A stretch of 64,000 nucleotides of DNA from Kosakonia oryzendophytica (lineage in GTDB: Bacteria > Pseudomonadota > Gammaproteobacteria > Enterobacterales > Enterobacteriaceae), in assembly GCF_900094925.1 (NCBI RefSeq), contig NZ_FMAY01000005.1, positions 273,240-337,239 of the forward strand, given 5' to 3'. This document shows, one piece after another, positions 33,490 to 43,804 of the stretch (positions within the stretch are counted from its first letter, which is position 1; the number at the start of each line of letters is the position of its first letter). The position numbers were made by a program, and so were the translations under genes. Under the pieces are notes generated by a model. It was not told where the DNA came from. It worked only from the letters and a program-made list of their open reading frames with translations, and did not search any database.

Positions 33490-36400
33490 GCGGGAATGAT
33501 CGGCTGCACCAGCAACCCACGGAGGACGAATCAGAAGAGAGTCAGCCGTTTACGCTTCAGGATGACGCCATCTACACGCCGCTGGCGCAGGAGGGATGCA
33601 TTGTCTGGATGAACGTGCGCCAGCCCCGGGCAGATGAGACCTTTATTCTTGCCACTGCCGTGAGCGACGAGACGGAACCCCGCGCCAGCCAGCTACTGAA
33701 AAATGAATTTGCCCTGCGCCCGTACCTCGACAGCCGCTGGGCGGTCAAACCCATCGCCAGTGCGCAATACCATGGCCGTTATGCACTGGTGTATCCCGCT
33801 TTCCCGTTTAAGCCGTTAAGTCGCCTGGCAACCCAGCCAGTAGCCTCTGTTGCCGACTGGCTGGCGCTGGCGGTACAGCTTTGTGCACCGCTGCGCCAGA
33901 TGCACCAACGCCACCTGATCCACGGTGATATTAAACCCGGTAATCTTTTTCTTGACGACGACGGCTGTCGGTTAGGCGGCTTCGGTCTGACCACGAGTAC
34001 TGCGGGTGAACTGGCCCAGAGCTGGTTGCCGCTTTCCGGCGGAACGCTGGCTTATATGTCGCCGGAGCACACCACCCGCACGCACCGCGCGGTGGACAGC
34101 CGCAGCGATCTCTACAGTCTCGGCATTGTCTTTTATGCGCTGCTAACCGGCGCGCTGCCCTTTGATCTCAGTGAAGGCGGGCAGGCGGAGTGGACATTGC
34201 ACCATATCGCGTCTGAGCCCTCGCCGCCGCATACCGTACGCGATGGCGTTCCAGAGATGTTGTCGCTGATTGTATTGAAGTTACTCGCCAAATCGCCGGA
34301 AAAACGCTACCAAAGTGTCGACGGGCTGATTGCCGACCTGCGCCGTTGCCAGGCAACGCTCACGGCTGATCACGACATCGCGCTGTTTACGCCCGGTTTA
34401 CAGGATCGCTCCCCGGCGTTGCATTTCGCCGACACGCTGTACCGTGAACATCCGCAGGCGGGGGAGCTGGTCGCCGCACTGGAAGAGGTGAATCAGCGCG
34501 GCGCACAAATGCTGGCGATCATTAGCGGCCCATCGGGCATGGGAAAATCCTCACTGATGGCGTCGGCGCTAAAGGCATTTCAGTGTCGTCCCACGTTGAT
34601 TGCGCTCGGTAAAGCTGAACAGTCATCACAAGTTGTGCCGCTGGGCGTACTGACAGCAGCGTTTCGCTCACTGGCGCTGCATTTGCTGGGGTTACCGGCG
34701 GAAGAGGTGGCACAATGGCGATCGCGGCTCTCCCGGGCGCTCCACGGTTACGAAGCCCTCGCGGCCAGCCTGGCACCGGAACTCGGTTTACTGATAGGCA
34801 GCCCGCCGGGATCGTATGTGGACACCTTCTCACTGGATTCCCGCGCACGTTTCAACCATATGGTACTGAGCCTGGTGAATGTGTTCGCCACGCCAGGCCG
34901 TCCGCTGGTGCTGCTGATCGACAATCTGCACTGGCTTGATGAGACCAGTTTGCAGTTACTGGAATACCTGTTGCAAAACAGCAGCGGGTTACCGCTGTTG
35001 CTGGTGGTCTCACACCGGGATTTGCCATCGTTACAGGACAAAAGTTTTGAGTCTGCGTTAACCCGACTGCGCCATGCCGCCCGACAAACGGTGGAAAGCG
35101 TGCCGCAGCCGCTCTCCGGCAAAGCGGTCTCGCGCTGGCTGGCGACCATCTTTCAGACACGTCCGGCGGCCACGACGGAACTTGCGAAATTGATTCATGA
35201 AAAAACAGGGGGTAATCCGCTGTTTGTCCATGAGTTTTTTAAGCGCATTGTCGAAGACGGGTTGGTCAGCCATAGCCCTTATCAGGGGAAATGGCAGTAC
35301 GATCTCGAGGCTATCCGTGCCCGGCATTACAGTGAAAACGTGATAGGGCTGGTGCTACAACAACTGGCGTATATACCGGAAGAAACCCGCCTGTTGCTGG
35401 GCAGCATGGCCTGTCTGGGCGCGACCGGGGAATTATCGCTGATTGGCCAGATCGTCGGGATTTCACCCACCGAAGTACGCTACCGACTGCACCCGGCCGT
35501 GTCGGTTCAGTTGATTACCCTCGGCGCGGAAGAGTATGCGTTCCCCCATGAACGCATTCAGGAGGCTGCCGTCGCGTTGCTGGATCCGACAGCACGCAGT
35601 CAGTTGCATCTGACTGCTGCCACGCTGTTGGCAGAGAGATCACTGTTGGCGTCCGGGAATGATGTGTTATTCCGCGCCATTCACCATATAACAGCGGCCA
35701 TTGACAGTATTCAGCCACCGCCGCAACGGCGGATGTTCAGTGAGCTGAGTGAACTCGCCGCACGCCGGGCAAAACGCACCGGCGATTACAGCTCAGCACT
35801 GGGGTATTTACACACCGCGCGTCTTCTCAGCACCGACAGCACGGCGCGGTTTGCCCTCGATCTGCAACAGGCGGAGTGCGAGTTTCTGCTGGGGCATCTC
35901 GCCACCGCCCGCAGTCTGTGTGAGAAGCTACTGGCGGCGCCTGGTGAACTGGCGGAAAAAGCGCTGGCGGCAAATCTGCTGGCGGAAGTGCATATCCGCC
36001 AGTCCAGTTATCCACTGGCGCTGGAGACCACGCTGTGCTGGCTGTCGGTATTCGGTATTCACCTGAACCGCTGGCCTGATGCAGAAGAGTGCGACGATGC
36101 CTGGCAGAGTATGCATGCGCGGGTCGGGGAACAGCCTGCCAGTCTGTTTATGGCGTTGCCGCGCATGAACCACCGCGAAACCGATGCGTTAATGAACCTG
36201 CTGGCGAGTGCCAGCCTGTACGCCAGTTTTATCTGCCCGCGACTGCATTTTTTGCTGCTCTGCCAGATGCTGCAATTGACGCTGGAGCGCGGTCTGACGG
36301 GGGCTTCCACTTCCGCACTGGCGTGGTTTGGTGTCCTGATTGGCGAGCGTTATGGTGAGTATTCACTGGGACTGAAATACGGCACTCTGGCGCACGATCT

Positions 36401-39038
36401 GGTGACGCGACACGCTTTACACGACTACGCCGCCAAAACATTGCTGCCGCTGGGTCGGATCAGCGTCTGGACACAGCCCTTATCACGCAGCGTGGAGTAT
36501 GCAAAAGCCTGTTTCCGCGCAGCCGTGGCGAATGGCGATCTCACCATTGCCTGTTTTGCCACCTTCCGCCAGGTGAGCAATAGCCTGAGTCGCGGTGATC
36601 ACCTCGACAGCGTCTTGAGCACCATTGAGCGCGGGCTGTCGTTCGTGCGGGAAACCCGTTATCAGGATATGGATACGGTTCTTGAGTTACAACGTCACTT
36701 CGTCGAGTTTATGCGGCAACCAGAAGGTGTGTTTAGCGGTAAAGCGATGCTCCCCCCCTCGTTACTGCCGCCGTCACCGCCCGCAACCATGCAGTTCTGG
36801 TTCTGGCTCTATCGCGGGATGGCACACTTCGCTGCCGGCGAGTATGCCCAGGCCGAGCAGGCGCTGCTCGAAGCGGCGAAACATGCCTGGTCCGCACCAG
36901 GGCATATCAATCTCCTGGATCTCCATCTGTACAGCGCATTGTCGCTGTCAATGCAACTGACGCCGGATACCTTTTCAGCCGAACACCGTCTGCGCCTGAA
37001 CACGCACTACAACAAAATAGCCCTCTGGGCACGGGTGAATCCCGGCACGTTCAGCGATAAAGAAGCGCTGTTATATGCCGAGATTGTGCGTCTCGATGGC
37101 ATGAACAGCATCGCACTGGCACAGTACGAAAAAGCCATCAAGCTCTCGCGCGAAGCGGGGTTTGACCCCAGCAATGCGCTTGCCCATGAGCTGGCCGGGC
37201 GTTTCGCGCTGGCCAGCGGTTACCACACCGCGGCAGACGCGCACTTCCGTGGCGCGATAACCGCCTGGGCCCGGGTCGGGGCGCGGGCGAAAGTCCGCCA
37301 GCTTGAGCAGGAACATCCGCATCTGGTGGCACCAGCAGAAAGCACGCCTTATGACACCATTGCCTTTGCGCAAAATGAAGAGATTCGCGATCTGCAAAGC
37401 ATTATTAATGCCTCCCGTGCGCTGTCGGAAGAGATTAACCTGGAGCGGTTAATGCACATTCTGCTGACCATGCTGCTGGAACGCGCGGGCGCGCAGCGGG
37501 GATTGCTGATCCGCGTACTCAACGACAATATCCCGGAAATCGAAGCCAGCGCACACACCAGCAACGACGGCGTGCGCGTCCGGGTGATGAAAGAGGTGCC
37601 GATGGCGACCGATATGCCGTTGTCGGTGCTGGCCGCAGTGATCCGCACCGGGCAGGAGATCCGTACCGGCAGGCCGGAAGAGTACAGCCCGTTCAGTCAG
37701 GATCCTTATCTGCTGACTTCCGGCGCGGCAGTGATGTGCGTGCCGATGTTCAAGCAGGCGCGGCTGGTGGGGGTGTTATATCTGGAAAATCGCCTGATGC
37801 CGGAGGTGTTTACCGCGGAACACTCCCGCGTGGTCAATCTGCTGGGCGCGCATGCCGCCGTTTCGCTGGAAACTGCGCGTTTGTATGCCGAACTGCTGGA
37901 AGAGAACGTTCAGCGCCGTCGGGTAGAGAAAGAGTTGCGTGCCAGCCAGACGTCGCTGATGCTCGGCGAGCAAATCAGTCATACCGGGACGTGGCGCTGG
38001 GAGCTGGAACAGGATCTGATGCATATGTCTGAAGAGTATGCTCGCATCCTCGGTCTGCCGGAGAAACAAAAACTGATTTCGATGGCGGAGTTTCTCACTT
38101 TTGTGCACCCGGACGATCATCCGCATATCAGCGAACTGGTCACCCGCAGTGTGGCGGATGGCCTGACGATGCAGGCGGAGTTCCGTATTATCCGCGCGGA
38201 CGGTGAGTGTCGGTACATTCTGGGTATCGGCGATCCGGTGGGTGCGGGTGACGCGGTGTATGAGTATTTCGGCACCATCACCGACATTACCGCGCAGCGG
38301 CAAAACGAGGACGCCGTGCGCGTTGCACAGGCGGAACTGGCGCGGGTTTCACGCGCTACCACGGTCGGGCAACTGACATCCTCCATTGCCCATGAAATCA
38401 ACCAGCCGCTGATGTCAATTGTCGCCAATGCGGGCGCCAGCCTGCGCTGGCTGAATCGCGACCCGATTCCGGTAGAGAATGTGCGCGCCGGACTGACGGA
38501 GATCATCAGTGAAGGTCAACGCGCAGGCGAGGTGATCCGCAGTCTGCAATCCCTGACGCGGCGGCAGGCCCCTGTCCTGGAACGCGTCGATTTACACGTG
38601 TTGATCCGCCATATTATGACCCTGTCGCGCAGCGAACTGGAGCGCAGGCGTATTACCGTTGAATACATTCTACAGGCGGGTGGCAGCGTCGTTTATGGCG
38701 ACAGCGTGCAGATCCAGCAGGTGCTGCTGAACCTGGTGATGAACGCTGTTGAAGCGATGAGCGATGTGGATTCACGCCCCCGGATCTTGACGCTGGATAC
38801 GCAAAACCCACAGCCGGGAACCATCCGTTGCCAGATTGCCGACACCGGGAGCGGAATGGATGCGGATGTGCAGGCGCGGCTGTTCGAATCGTTCTATACG
38901 ACCAAACCGCAAGGAATGGGGATGGGGTTAACCATCAGCCATGCGATCATTGAACGTCATCAGGGCAAACTTTACGCTCAGGCAAGGCAACCTTTCGGCA
39001 GCCTGTTTACCTTCGAATTGCCCGTGGCGGGGGATTAG
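33486..39038 (+). CDS. Giant kinase-like/AAA/TPR/GAF/PAS sensor histidine kinase
   Basis: An 1850-residue cytosolic protein with several parts in order. Residues about 15-300 form a Ser/Thr-kinase-like domain, but the DFG motif reads GFG at 165-167, with the Asp lost, and the usual beta-3 Lys position is not a Lys, so it is probably a pseudokinase; the HGD loop remains at 146-148. Residues about 320-640 form an AAA/STAND ATPase with Walker A GPSGMGKSS at 348-356 and Walker B LVLLIDNLHW. A long helical TPR-like stretch reaches about 1250. A GAF domain (1300-1480), a PAS domain (1490-1600) and a histidine kinase with HEINQPL (His1636), an N-box near 1750 and DTGSGM near 1786 complete it. It belongs to the FixL/TodS-like group. 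The operon and the FixJ-like gene that converges on it suggest a common pathway. Confidence 0.9.
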   Translation: MSGNDRLHQQPTEDESEESQPFTLQDDAIYTPLAQEGCIVWMNVRQPRADETFILATAVSDETEPRASQLLKNEFALRPYLDSRWAVKPIASAQYHGRYALVYPAFPFKPLSRLATQPVASVADWLALAVQLCAPLRQMHQRHLIHGDIKPGNLFLDDDGCRLGGFGLTTSTAGELAQSWLPLSGGTLAYMSPEHTTRTHRAVDSRSDLYSLGIVFYALLTGALPFDLSEGGQAEWTLHHIASEPSPPHTVRDGVPEMLSLIVLKLLAKSPEKRYQSVDGLIADLRRCQATLTADHDIALFTPGLQDRSPALHFADTLYREHPQAGELVAALEEVNQRGAQMLAIISGPSGMGKSSLMASALKAFQCRPTLIALGKAEQSSQVVPLGVLTAAFRSLALHLLGLPAEEVAQWRSRLSRALHGYEALAASLAPELGLLIGSPPGSYVDTFSLDSRARFNHMVLSLVNVFATPGRPLVLLIDNLHWLDETSLQLLEYLLQNSSGLPLLLVVSHRDLPSLQDKSFESALTRLRHAARQTVESVPQPLSGKAVSRWLATIFQTRPAATTELAKLIHEKTGGNPLFVHEFFKRIVEDGLVSHSPYQGKWQYDLEAIRARHYSENVIGLVLQQLAYIPEETRLLLGSMACLGATGELSLIGQIVGISPTEVRYRLHPAVSVQLITLGAEEYAFPHERIQEAAVALLDPTARSQLHLTAATLLAERSLLASGNDVLFRAIHHITAAIDSIQPPPQRRMFSELSELAARRAKRTGDYSSALGYLHTARLLSTDSTARFALDLQQAECEFLLGHLATARSLCEKLLAAPGELAEKALAANLLAEVHIRQSSYPLALETTLCWLSVFGIHLNRWPDAEECDDAWQSMHARVGEQPASLFMALPRMNHRETDALMNLLASASLYASFICPRLHFLLLCQMLQLTLERGLTGASTSALAWFGVLIGERYGEYSLGLKYGTLAHDLVTRHALHDYAAKTLLPLGRISVWTQPLSRSVEYAKACFRAAVANGDLTIACFATFRQVSNSLSRGDHLDSVLSTIERGLSFVRETRYQDMDTVLELQRHFVEFMRQPEGVFSGKAMLPPSLLPPSPPATMQFWFWLYRGMAHFAAGEYAQAEQALLEAAKHAWSAPGHINLLDLHLYSALSLSMQLTPDTFSAEHRLRLNTHYNKIALWARVNPGTFSDKEALLYAEIVRLDGMNSIALAQYEKAIKLSREAGFDPSNALAHELAGRFALASGYHTAADAHFRGAITAWARVGARAKVRQLEQEHPHLVAPAESTPYDTIAFAQNEEIRDLQSIINASRALSEEINLERLMHILLTMLLERAGAQRGLLIRVLNDNIPEIEASAHTSNDGVRVRVMKEVPMATDMPLSVLAAVIRTGQEIRTGRPEEYSPFSQDPYLLTSGAAVMCVPMFKQARLVGVLYLENRLMPEVFTAEHSRVVNLLGAHAAVSLETARLYAELLEENVQRRRVEKELRASQTSLMLGEQISHTGTWRWELEQDLMHMSEEYARILGLPEKQKLISMAEFLTFVHPDDHPHISELVTRSVADGLTMQAEFRIIRADGECRYILGIGDPVGAGDAVYEYFGTITDITAQRQNEDAVRVAQAELARVSRATTVGQLTSSIAHEINQPLMSIVANAGASLRWLNRDPIPVENVRAGLTEIISEGQRAGEVIRSLQSLTRRQAPVLERVDLHVLIRHIMTLSRSELERRRITVEYILQAGGSVVYGDSVQIQQVLLNLVMNAVEAMSDVDSRPRILTLDTQNPQPGTIRCQIADTGSGMDADVQARLFESFYTTKPQGMGMGLTISHAIIERHQGKLYAQARQPFGSLFTFELPVAGD

Positions 39039-39664
39039 CGGCTACGGGATTTGGCAATCTGCAATGTGCCCGCAGCGTGAACCAAATCGGCGAGAGAGCG
39101 GGCCTGCATTTTCTCCATTACCCGGCGGCGATGCACTTTGACGGTGATTTCACTCACACCAAGCTCAGCGGCGATCTGCTTATTCAGCAGGCCGCTAATG
39201 GCCAGCTCAAACACTTCCTGCTCACGCGGTGTCAGCGAGAGGTGGCGCTGCCGGAGAGCAAAGAGCTCCTGTTGTTGTGCAAATTCTTTCTCCGCCACGT
39301 TCAGCGCCTCGGCTACCGCAGACAATAGCCGTTCCGGCTCCACCGGCTTGGTCAAAAATTCCCGCGCGCCGGCTTTCATCGCCCGTACCGTCAGCGGAAT
39401 TGTGCCATACCCGGTGAGAAAGATTATGGGCAGATCGCGCCCGCGATCTTTCAGTACGCCCGCCACGTCAAAACCGTCGACAACCGGCATATTCAGATCG
39501 AGGATCAGGCATGAAGGCACAGAGGGGGCGGAAACCAGAGGATCGGCAAAAAAGGACTCAGCGGAAGGAAAATCGACAGCGGGGTAACCCTCCGACGCCA
39601 GCAACCGGACAAGCGATTGCCTGACAGCATGATCATCATCGACAACATAAACGATAGATTCCAT
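39035..39664 (-). CDS. FixJ-type LuxR-family response regulator
   Basis: A 209-residue regulator with a receiver (VYVVDDDHAVRQSL, phospho-Asp in CLILDLNMPVVDG, Lys in FLTKPVEPE) and a C-terminal LuxR helix-turn-helix (LTPREQEVFELAISGLLNKQIAAELGVSEITVKVHRRRVMEKM). It is a likely partner of the giant kinase, with which it overlaps by four bases at the stops. The start is the ATG at 39664, with AGAGGT upstream; a longer frame to 39733 lacks a site. It may act on the tandem repeats at 31733-31780. Confidence 0.92.
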   Translation of the reverse strand: MESIVYVVDDDHAVRQSLVRLLASEGYPAVDFPSAESFFADPLVSAPSVPSCLILDLNMPVVDGFDVAGVLKDRGRDLPIIFLTGYGTIPLTVRAMKAGAREFLTKPVEPERLLSAVAEALNVAEKEFAQQQELFALRQRHLSLTPREQEVFELAISGLLNKQIAAELGVSEITVKVHRRRVMEKMQARSLADLVHAAGTLQIAKSRSR

Positions 39665-39850
39665 TATCGACCTCTGTATAGGTTGGAATGCGAATAAAGC
39701 CCCCTGTCCAGGATGAGGGGATACTGTTAACACAAAAACTAACCTGATGAAATATCTTCCTTTTCTCTCAATAGCCGTGCGCTTTTTGCCTTAGTTCAGG
39801 TACACCGGGCACCGAGCGGGAGTGACCCACCAGTCACGTCTGGCTTTCGA

Positions 39851-39891
39851 ATGAAATTTACCTTAAAAGGGTGAATGTTGCATGAAATTTA
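39851..39891. repeat. Spaced direct repeat upstream of the NUDIX gene
   Basis: ATGAAATTTA occurs at 39851-39860 and 39882-39891, 31 bases apart, or about three helical turns, in the same orientation. It lies in the about 390-base region between the divergent FixJ-like and NUDIX genes. No other signal is evident there. Confidence 0.3.
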
Positions 39892-40055
39892 ATTAATCAT
39901 TTCTTATTTGTTATTTTGCTAACCCTTTTCTGGCCGACAAGGTTGACCGTTTTTAGTGGAAAAAATCAGAAGAGTTGCAGGTTGGAAGCAGAACGGTTGA
40001 TGATAAAACAGGGATAGCAGGGTGAAAGGTAAAAAATGGCGACGCCAGGAGAATA

Positions 40056-40601
40056 ATGATGACCGGAATCAAAACGCTGACCACCACGGAAATTTACCGC
40101 AATAAATGGATGCGTCTGCGTGAAGACCGGATCCTGCGGGCTGATGGCAACGAAGGGATCTACTCGGTGGTTGAGAAAGCCGATTTTGTGGTGATTATCG
40201 CCAGAGAGGGCGACTCACTTTATGTTGTGGAGCAGTTCCGCTATCCGCTGAAGCGGCAGACGATCGAACTGCCGCAAGGTGCCTGGGAGTGCAATCCTGA
40301 TGCCGATCCCGGCGAGGTTGCCGCCGGGGAGTTACGGGAAGAAACCGGGCTGGTGGCCGGGACAATGCGCCGGGTTGGTTACCAGAAACTGGCTCAGGGA
40401 TACTCAAGCCAGGGCTACCATATTTTCCTCGCAGACGATCTGCGCTATGACCAGCCGTCGCTGGATCCGGAAGAGGTTGGGCTGACCGCCCGCAAAATGC
40501 CCATCCGTGAGTTTGAAGCGCTGATCCGCGATGGCCTTATTAGCGATGCCACATCAGTAGCGGCTTTTCTGCTGGCTAAACTCAAGGGGATGATTGACTG
40601 A
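40056..40601 (+). CDS. NUDIX hydrolase (ADP-ribose pyrophosphatase-like)
   Basis: A 181-residue protein. The Nudix helix is read as GAWECNPDADPGEVAAGELREETGL near residues 78-102, where the core EExG box is intact though the preceding Arg is Gly. The EQFRYPLKRQTIELPQG segment before it is characteristic of ADP-ribose pyrophosphatases. It probably removes ADP-ribose or a similar nucleotide. GGAG lies before two adjacent ATGs, either of which may start it. Confidence 0.88.
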   Translation: MMTGIKTLTTTEIYRNKWMRLREDRILRADGNEGIYSVVEKADFVVIIAREGDSLYVVEQFRYPLKRQTIELPQGAWECNPDADPGEVAAGELREETGLVAGTMRRVGYQKLAQGYSSQGYHIFLADDLRYDQPSLDPEEVGLTARKMPIREFEALIRDGLISDATSVAAFLLAKLKGMID

Positions 40602-40624
40602 TCATCCCTCAAAATATCAGTGAG

Positions 40625-42034
40625 CTACCCGGATTTAACCTGGACAAAACGAATGCGACTCAGGCTGAAAAAGAGAGCGAGCAGCGTCGCTGCGGTGGCG
40701 AGCCATAGCCCCAGGCGAATGGCGTAAGCATCCTGAACTGGCGCGCCTGGTCGTGAGCAGACGGCAAAAATCACGCCGACAAGGGCTGCGCCAAGACACT
40801 GGCCGAAGGTGCGCATGATCGCCAGGATACCGGAAGCGTAACCACTCTGTTCCCGTGGGGCATTGGCCATGATTTCACGGTTATTTGGGCTTTGAAAACA
40901 GCCAAAACCGATACCACAGACCAGCCCACGCCAGCTGATATCCCACATCTGCGCCTGATTGGGCAGCAGGGCCAGCAGCATCAGCCCGATGGCGAATACG
41001 CATAAACCCACCGTCGAGATGACCGCTGGCGCATAATGATCTGCCAGCCGCCCGGCATGCGGTGCAATGAGGATGATCCCGAGCGGCCAGGTCGTGAACA
41101 GCAATGCGGCGGTAAACGCACTGTAGCCATACACGTTCTGGAACAAAAAAGGCAGTGCGACAAAGGTGATCCCCTGGCTGATAAACGATGCCAGGGAGGT
41201 CAGCGCCGCCAGGGAAAAGCGTGGTGCAGCAAACAAGGTCAGTGGCAGAAGTGGGTGTGACGCGCGCTGTTGACGGCGGATAAACGCCAGCCCGGCAAAC
41301 ACGGCGATAGCGGCATACGCCACAGCATCGTGTAGCGCATCCGGCCGCGAAAAGGCGTCTGCCGCCATGATCACCGCCCCCAGCATGACAGCGGACATTA
41401 CCGCGCCCGCCACATCAAAAGGTCCAGCCGTGAGGCGCGGTTTACCGGGGAGCACACGCAGCGTCAACATGATGGCGATGAACCCCAGCGGGATATTTAT
41501 CGCGAATAGCCATTGCCAGCCCACCGTCGCCAGTAACGCACCACCTGCCACCGGCGAAAGCGCTGTCGCTGTGGCAATCAACAATGCGTTCATGCCGAGA
41601 ATGCGCCCCAGCAGCCGGGTGGGGAAGACAGAACGCAAGATTGCGGGGGCAATGCTCAGTGTCGCCGCACCGCCCATCCCCTGCAAAACGCGCAGAGTCA
41701 CCAGCATCTCCAGCGACGTGGACATTGCACACCCCAGCGAGGCCAGCGTAAACAGCCCCAGACCGGCAGCAAACAGCGCGCGAAAGCCTGTTCTCACCGC
41801 CAGGGCCGCAAAGATTGCCAGCGTCATGGCGGTGGAGAGCAAATATGCGTTAACCACCCACACCGCATTGCCCGCCGTCACATTAAGCAGCCGCGCTATC
41901 TGTGGCAGGGCAATATTGACCATCGCGCCATCAAAGACCGCCATGGTGGTGCTCGTCATCACTGCGATCATCGCCAGCGCGCGTTGACGCCCCGGTAAGC
42001 CTTCATCGCCAGGTTTATCGGTAAATAACTCCAT
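40625..42034 (-). CDS. EmrB/QacA-type MFS drug efflux transporter
   Basis: A 469-residue protein with about fourteen hydrophobic segments. The DHA2 family motif appears as TTMAVFDGAMVNIALPQIAR in the first helix, and the later LRVLQGMGGAATLSIAPAIL and MNALLIATATALSPVAGGALL match motif C, typical of drug-proton antiporters. It converges on the NUDIX gene and diverges from the LysR gene, which probably controls it. Substrate unknown. Confidence 0.92.
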   Translation of the reverse strand: MELFTDKPGDEGLPGRQRALAMIAVMTSTTMAVFDGAMVNIALPQIARLLNVTAGNAVWVVNAYLLSTAMTLAIFAALAVRTGFRALFAAGLGLFTLASLGCAMSTSLEMLVTLRVLQGMGGAATLSIAPAILRSVFPTRLLGRILGMNALLIATATALSPVAGGALLATVGWQWLFAINIPLGFIAIMLTLRVLPGKPRLTAGPFDVAGAVMSAVMLGAVIMAADAFSRPDALHDAVAYAAIAVFAGLAFIRRQQRASHPLLPLTLFAAPRFSLAALTSLASFISQGITFVALPFLFQNVYGYSAFTAALLFTTWPLGIILIAPHAGRLADHYAPAVISTVGLCVFAIGLMLLALLPNQAQMWDISWRGLVCGIGFGCFQSPNNREIMANAPREQSGYASGILAIMRTFGQCLGAALVGVIFAVCSRPGAPVQDAYAIRLGLWLATAATLLALFFSLSRIRFVQVKSG

Positions 42035-42164
42035 CTTGACCTCTCTGAATTTGTGCTTGCGATAACCTTAAATGCGCGCAAGATAAGGCGGAAGACGCAG
42101 CAGTTGCATTAATACCATGCAGCAAACGCCACATATGATAATGACCCATGAGAAACAAACCGTT

Positions 42165-43076
42165 ATGAGCGAACCCGACCTCAATTTGCTGTTTGCACTG
42201 GATGTTCTGCTCGCTGAGCGAAGCGTTGCATCCGCCGCGCGTCGCCTGGGGCTGAGCGCTTCGGCCATGAGCCGTACCTTAAGCCGTTTGCGTGAGACGA
42301 CCGGCGACCCGTTACTGGTGCGGGCAGGGCGCAACATGGTGCTCACGCCTTACGCGGAAGGGATCCGTGAGCGAACACAAAATGCGGTGTTTGAAGCGCG
42401 GTCGGTATTGCGCCCGGCGTTACCCGGCATGAATGTGACGCATCTGGAACAGATATTTACACTGCGCGCCAACGACGGCTTTGTGGAAGCCTTCGGCCCG
42501 GCGCTGATTGCGGAAGCGGCCGCCATCGCACCGGGTGTGCTACTGCGCTTTCTGCCAAAAGCGGAAAAGAGTGACAGACCGCTGCGCGAAGGGCTGGTCG
42601 ATCTGGAAATTGGCGTACTGGGAGAGATGGGGCCGGAAATCCGTGTCCAGGCGTTATTTCGGGATCGGTTTGTGGGAGTTGTGCGTAAATCGCACCCGCT
42701 GGCGCAGCTTAAGGCCGTCACCCCACAAGCGTATGTGGACTGGGGTCATGTTGTCGCGTCACGGCGCGGTTTGCTGAGCGGCCCGGTGGATGACGGACTG
42801 GCAGAACACGGATTAACGCGCAACATTGCTGCCGTCGTACCGGGCTTTCCTGCTGCGCTGGCCGTCGCGCGCTCAAGCGATCTGGTGGCGTTGATCCCGG
42901 CTTCATTCCTGATTAGCCCGGCGACAGAAGATATCTTTCATGTGTTCGAGCTGCCGGTAAAAACCCACCGGATCACGGTATCACAGTTGTGGCATCCGCG
43001 TTCGGAAGTGGATCCGGCGCAGCGCTGGTTGCGCCAGTTTGTGCGCGAGGTATGCCAGCGATTAATGCCGGAATAA
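42165..43076 (+). CDS. LysR-family transcriptional regulator
   Basis: A 303-residue regulator. The winged helix covers residues 5-65 (DLNLLFALDVLLAERSVASAARRLGLSASAMSRTLSRLRE), followed by a periplasmic-binding-like effector domain. The start is uncertain: ATGs at 42117, 42141 and 42165 are all in frame without clear ribosome sites, and 42165 gives the N-terminal length usual for the family. It diverges from the MFS pump and probably controls it. Confidence 0.85.
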   Translation: MSEPDLNLLFALDVLLAERSVASAARRLGLSASAMSRTLSRLRETTGDPLLVRAGRNMVLTPYAEGIRERTQNAVFEARSVLRPALPGMNVTHLEQIFTLRANDGFVEAFGPALIAEAAAIAPGVLLRFLPKAEKSDRPLREGLVDLEIGVLGEMGPEIRVQALFRDRFVGVVRKSHPLAQLKAVTPQAYVDWGHVVASRRGLLSGPVDDGLAEHGLTRNIAAVVPGFPAALAVARSSDLVALIPASFLISPATEDIFHVFELPVKTHRITVSQLWHPRSEVDPAQRWLRQFVREVCQRLMPE

Positions 43077-43079
43077 GCA

Positions 43080-43697
43080 TTATCCCTGTTTTCGCGTAAC
43101 GCTCTGCCGCTCTTTTTGTTGCACACGTTTGAGCTGCCCGCGCCATAAATGGTTATGCAGGCAGTACGCCGTAGTGCGGTAAAACATCATGCTGTTGAGG
43201 CATATAAAAGCGCAACCACTGAATATCACTGCCAGCACCGCGGTAACGAGATGGGTGGTATGGATCGCCATTCCTGTCAGCCCGGGAAAAATGGCCGCGA
43301 TGAAATTTATCAGCGTGCCCAATGCGGTCAGCGAAATAAAGATGAGAAAAAATCGAAACGCGCGCAGATAACCCTTGGCGGTAAACAGCGCCGCAGCATA
43401 GAGGAGCAGGATATATACTATTGCCGCAGGCAAGATCCCGGCAAATAGTTTAAATTCCGGCCAGCCAAACCAGCGAAATAGCGCCATCCATAACGGAACC
43501 TGCCACATCATATAACTGAACAGCGTCAGGAGGGTGCAGCCGGACAGTGGCAGCGCCATCGTCTGCAAACCTACCGGCCCGCCGGCTCTGTCCAGCAGAC
43601 GATCCCGCAAAGAATCGAGTTTATCCTCATTGTGAGCCTGCTTTTTCTTGTCGACTATCATGCTGAGCACGAGGCTTCTTTTGATATGTTTCATCAT
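43080..43697 (-). CDS. Multi-pass membrane protein of unknown function
   Basis: A 205-residue protein with about four hydrophobic segments (near residues 52-72, 82-105, 112-135 and 142-165) between a charged N-terminal helix and a basic C-terminal tail (LKRVQQKERQSVTRKQG). I do not recognise the family. It converges on the LysR gene four bases from its stop. It may be alone on its transcript. Confidence 0.7.
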   Translation of the reverse strand: MMKHIKRSLVLSMIVDKKKQAHNEDKLDSLRDRLLDRAGGPVGLQTMALPLSGCTLLTLFSYMMWQVPLWMALFRWFGWPEFKLFAGILPAAIVYILLLYAAALFTAKGYLRAFRFFLIFISLTALGTLINFIAAIFPGLTGMAIHTTHLVTAVLAVIFSGCAFICLNSMMFYRTTAYCLHNHLWRGQLKRVQQKERQSVTRKQG

Positions 43698-43804
43698 TGC
43701 GGTAGGGGTTACGTCCTGTGATAGTGAATAAATCAGTGCAAATAAACCTGCGCCATTTTACCGTGTTCGGGACACGCTTTTTACGCTTTTCAATAGTAAC
43801 TTCC

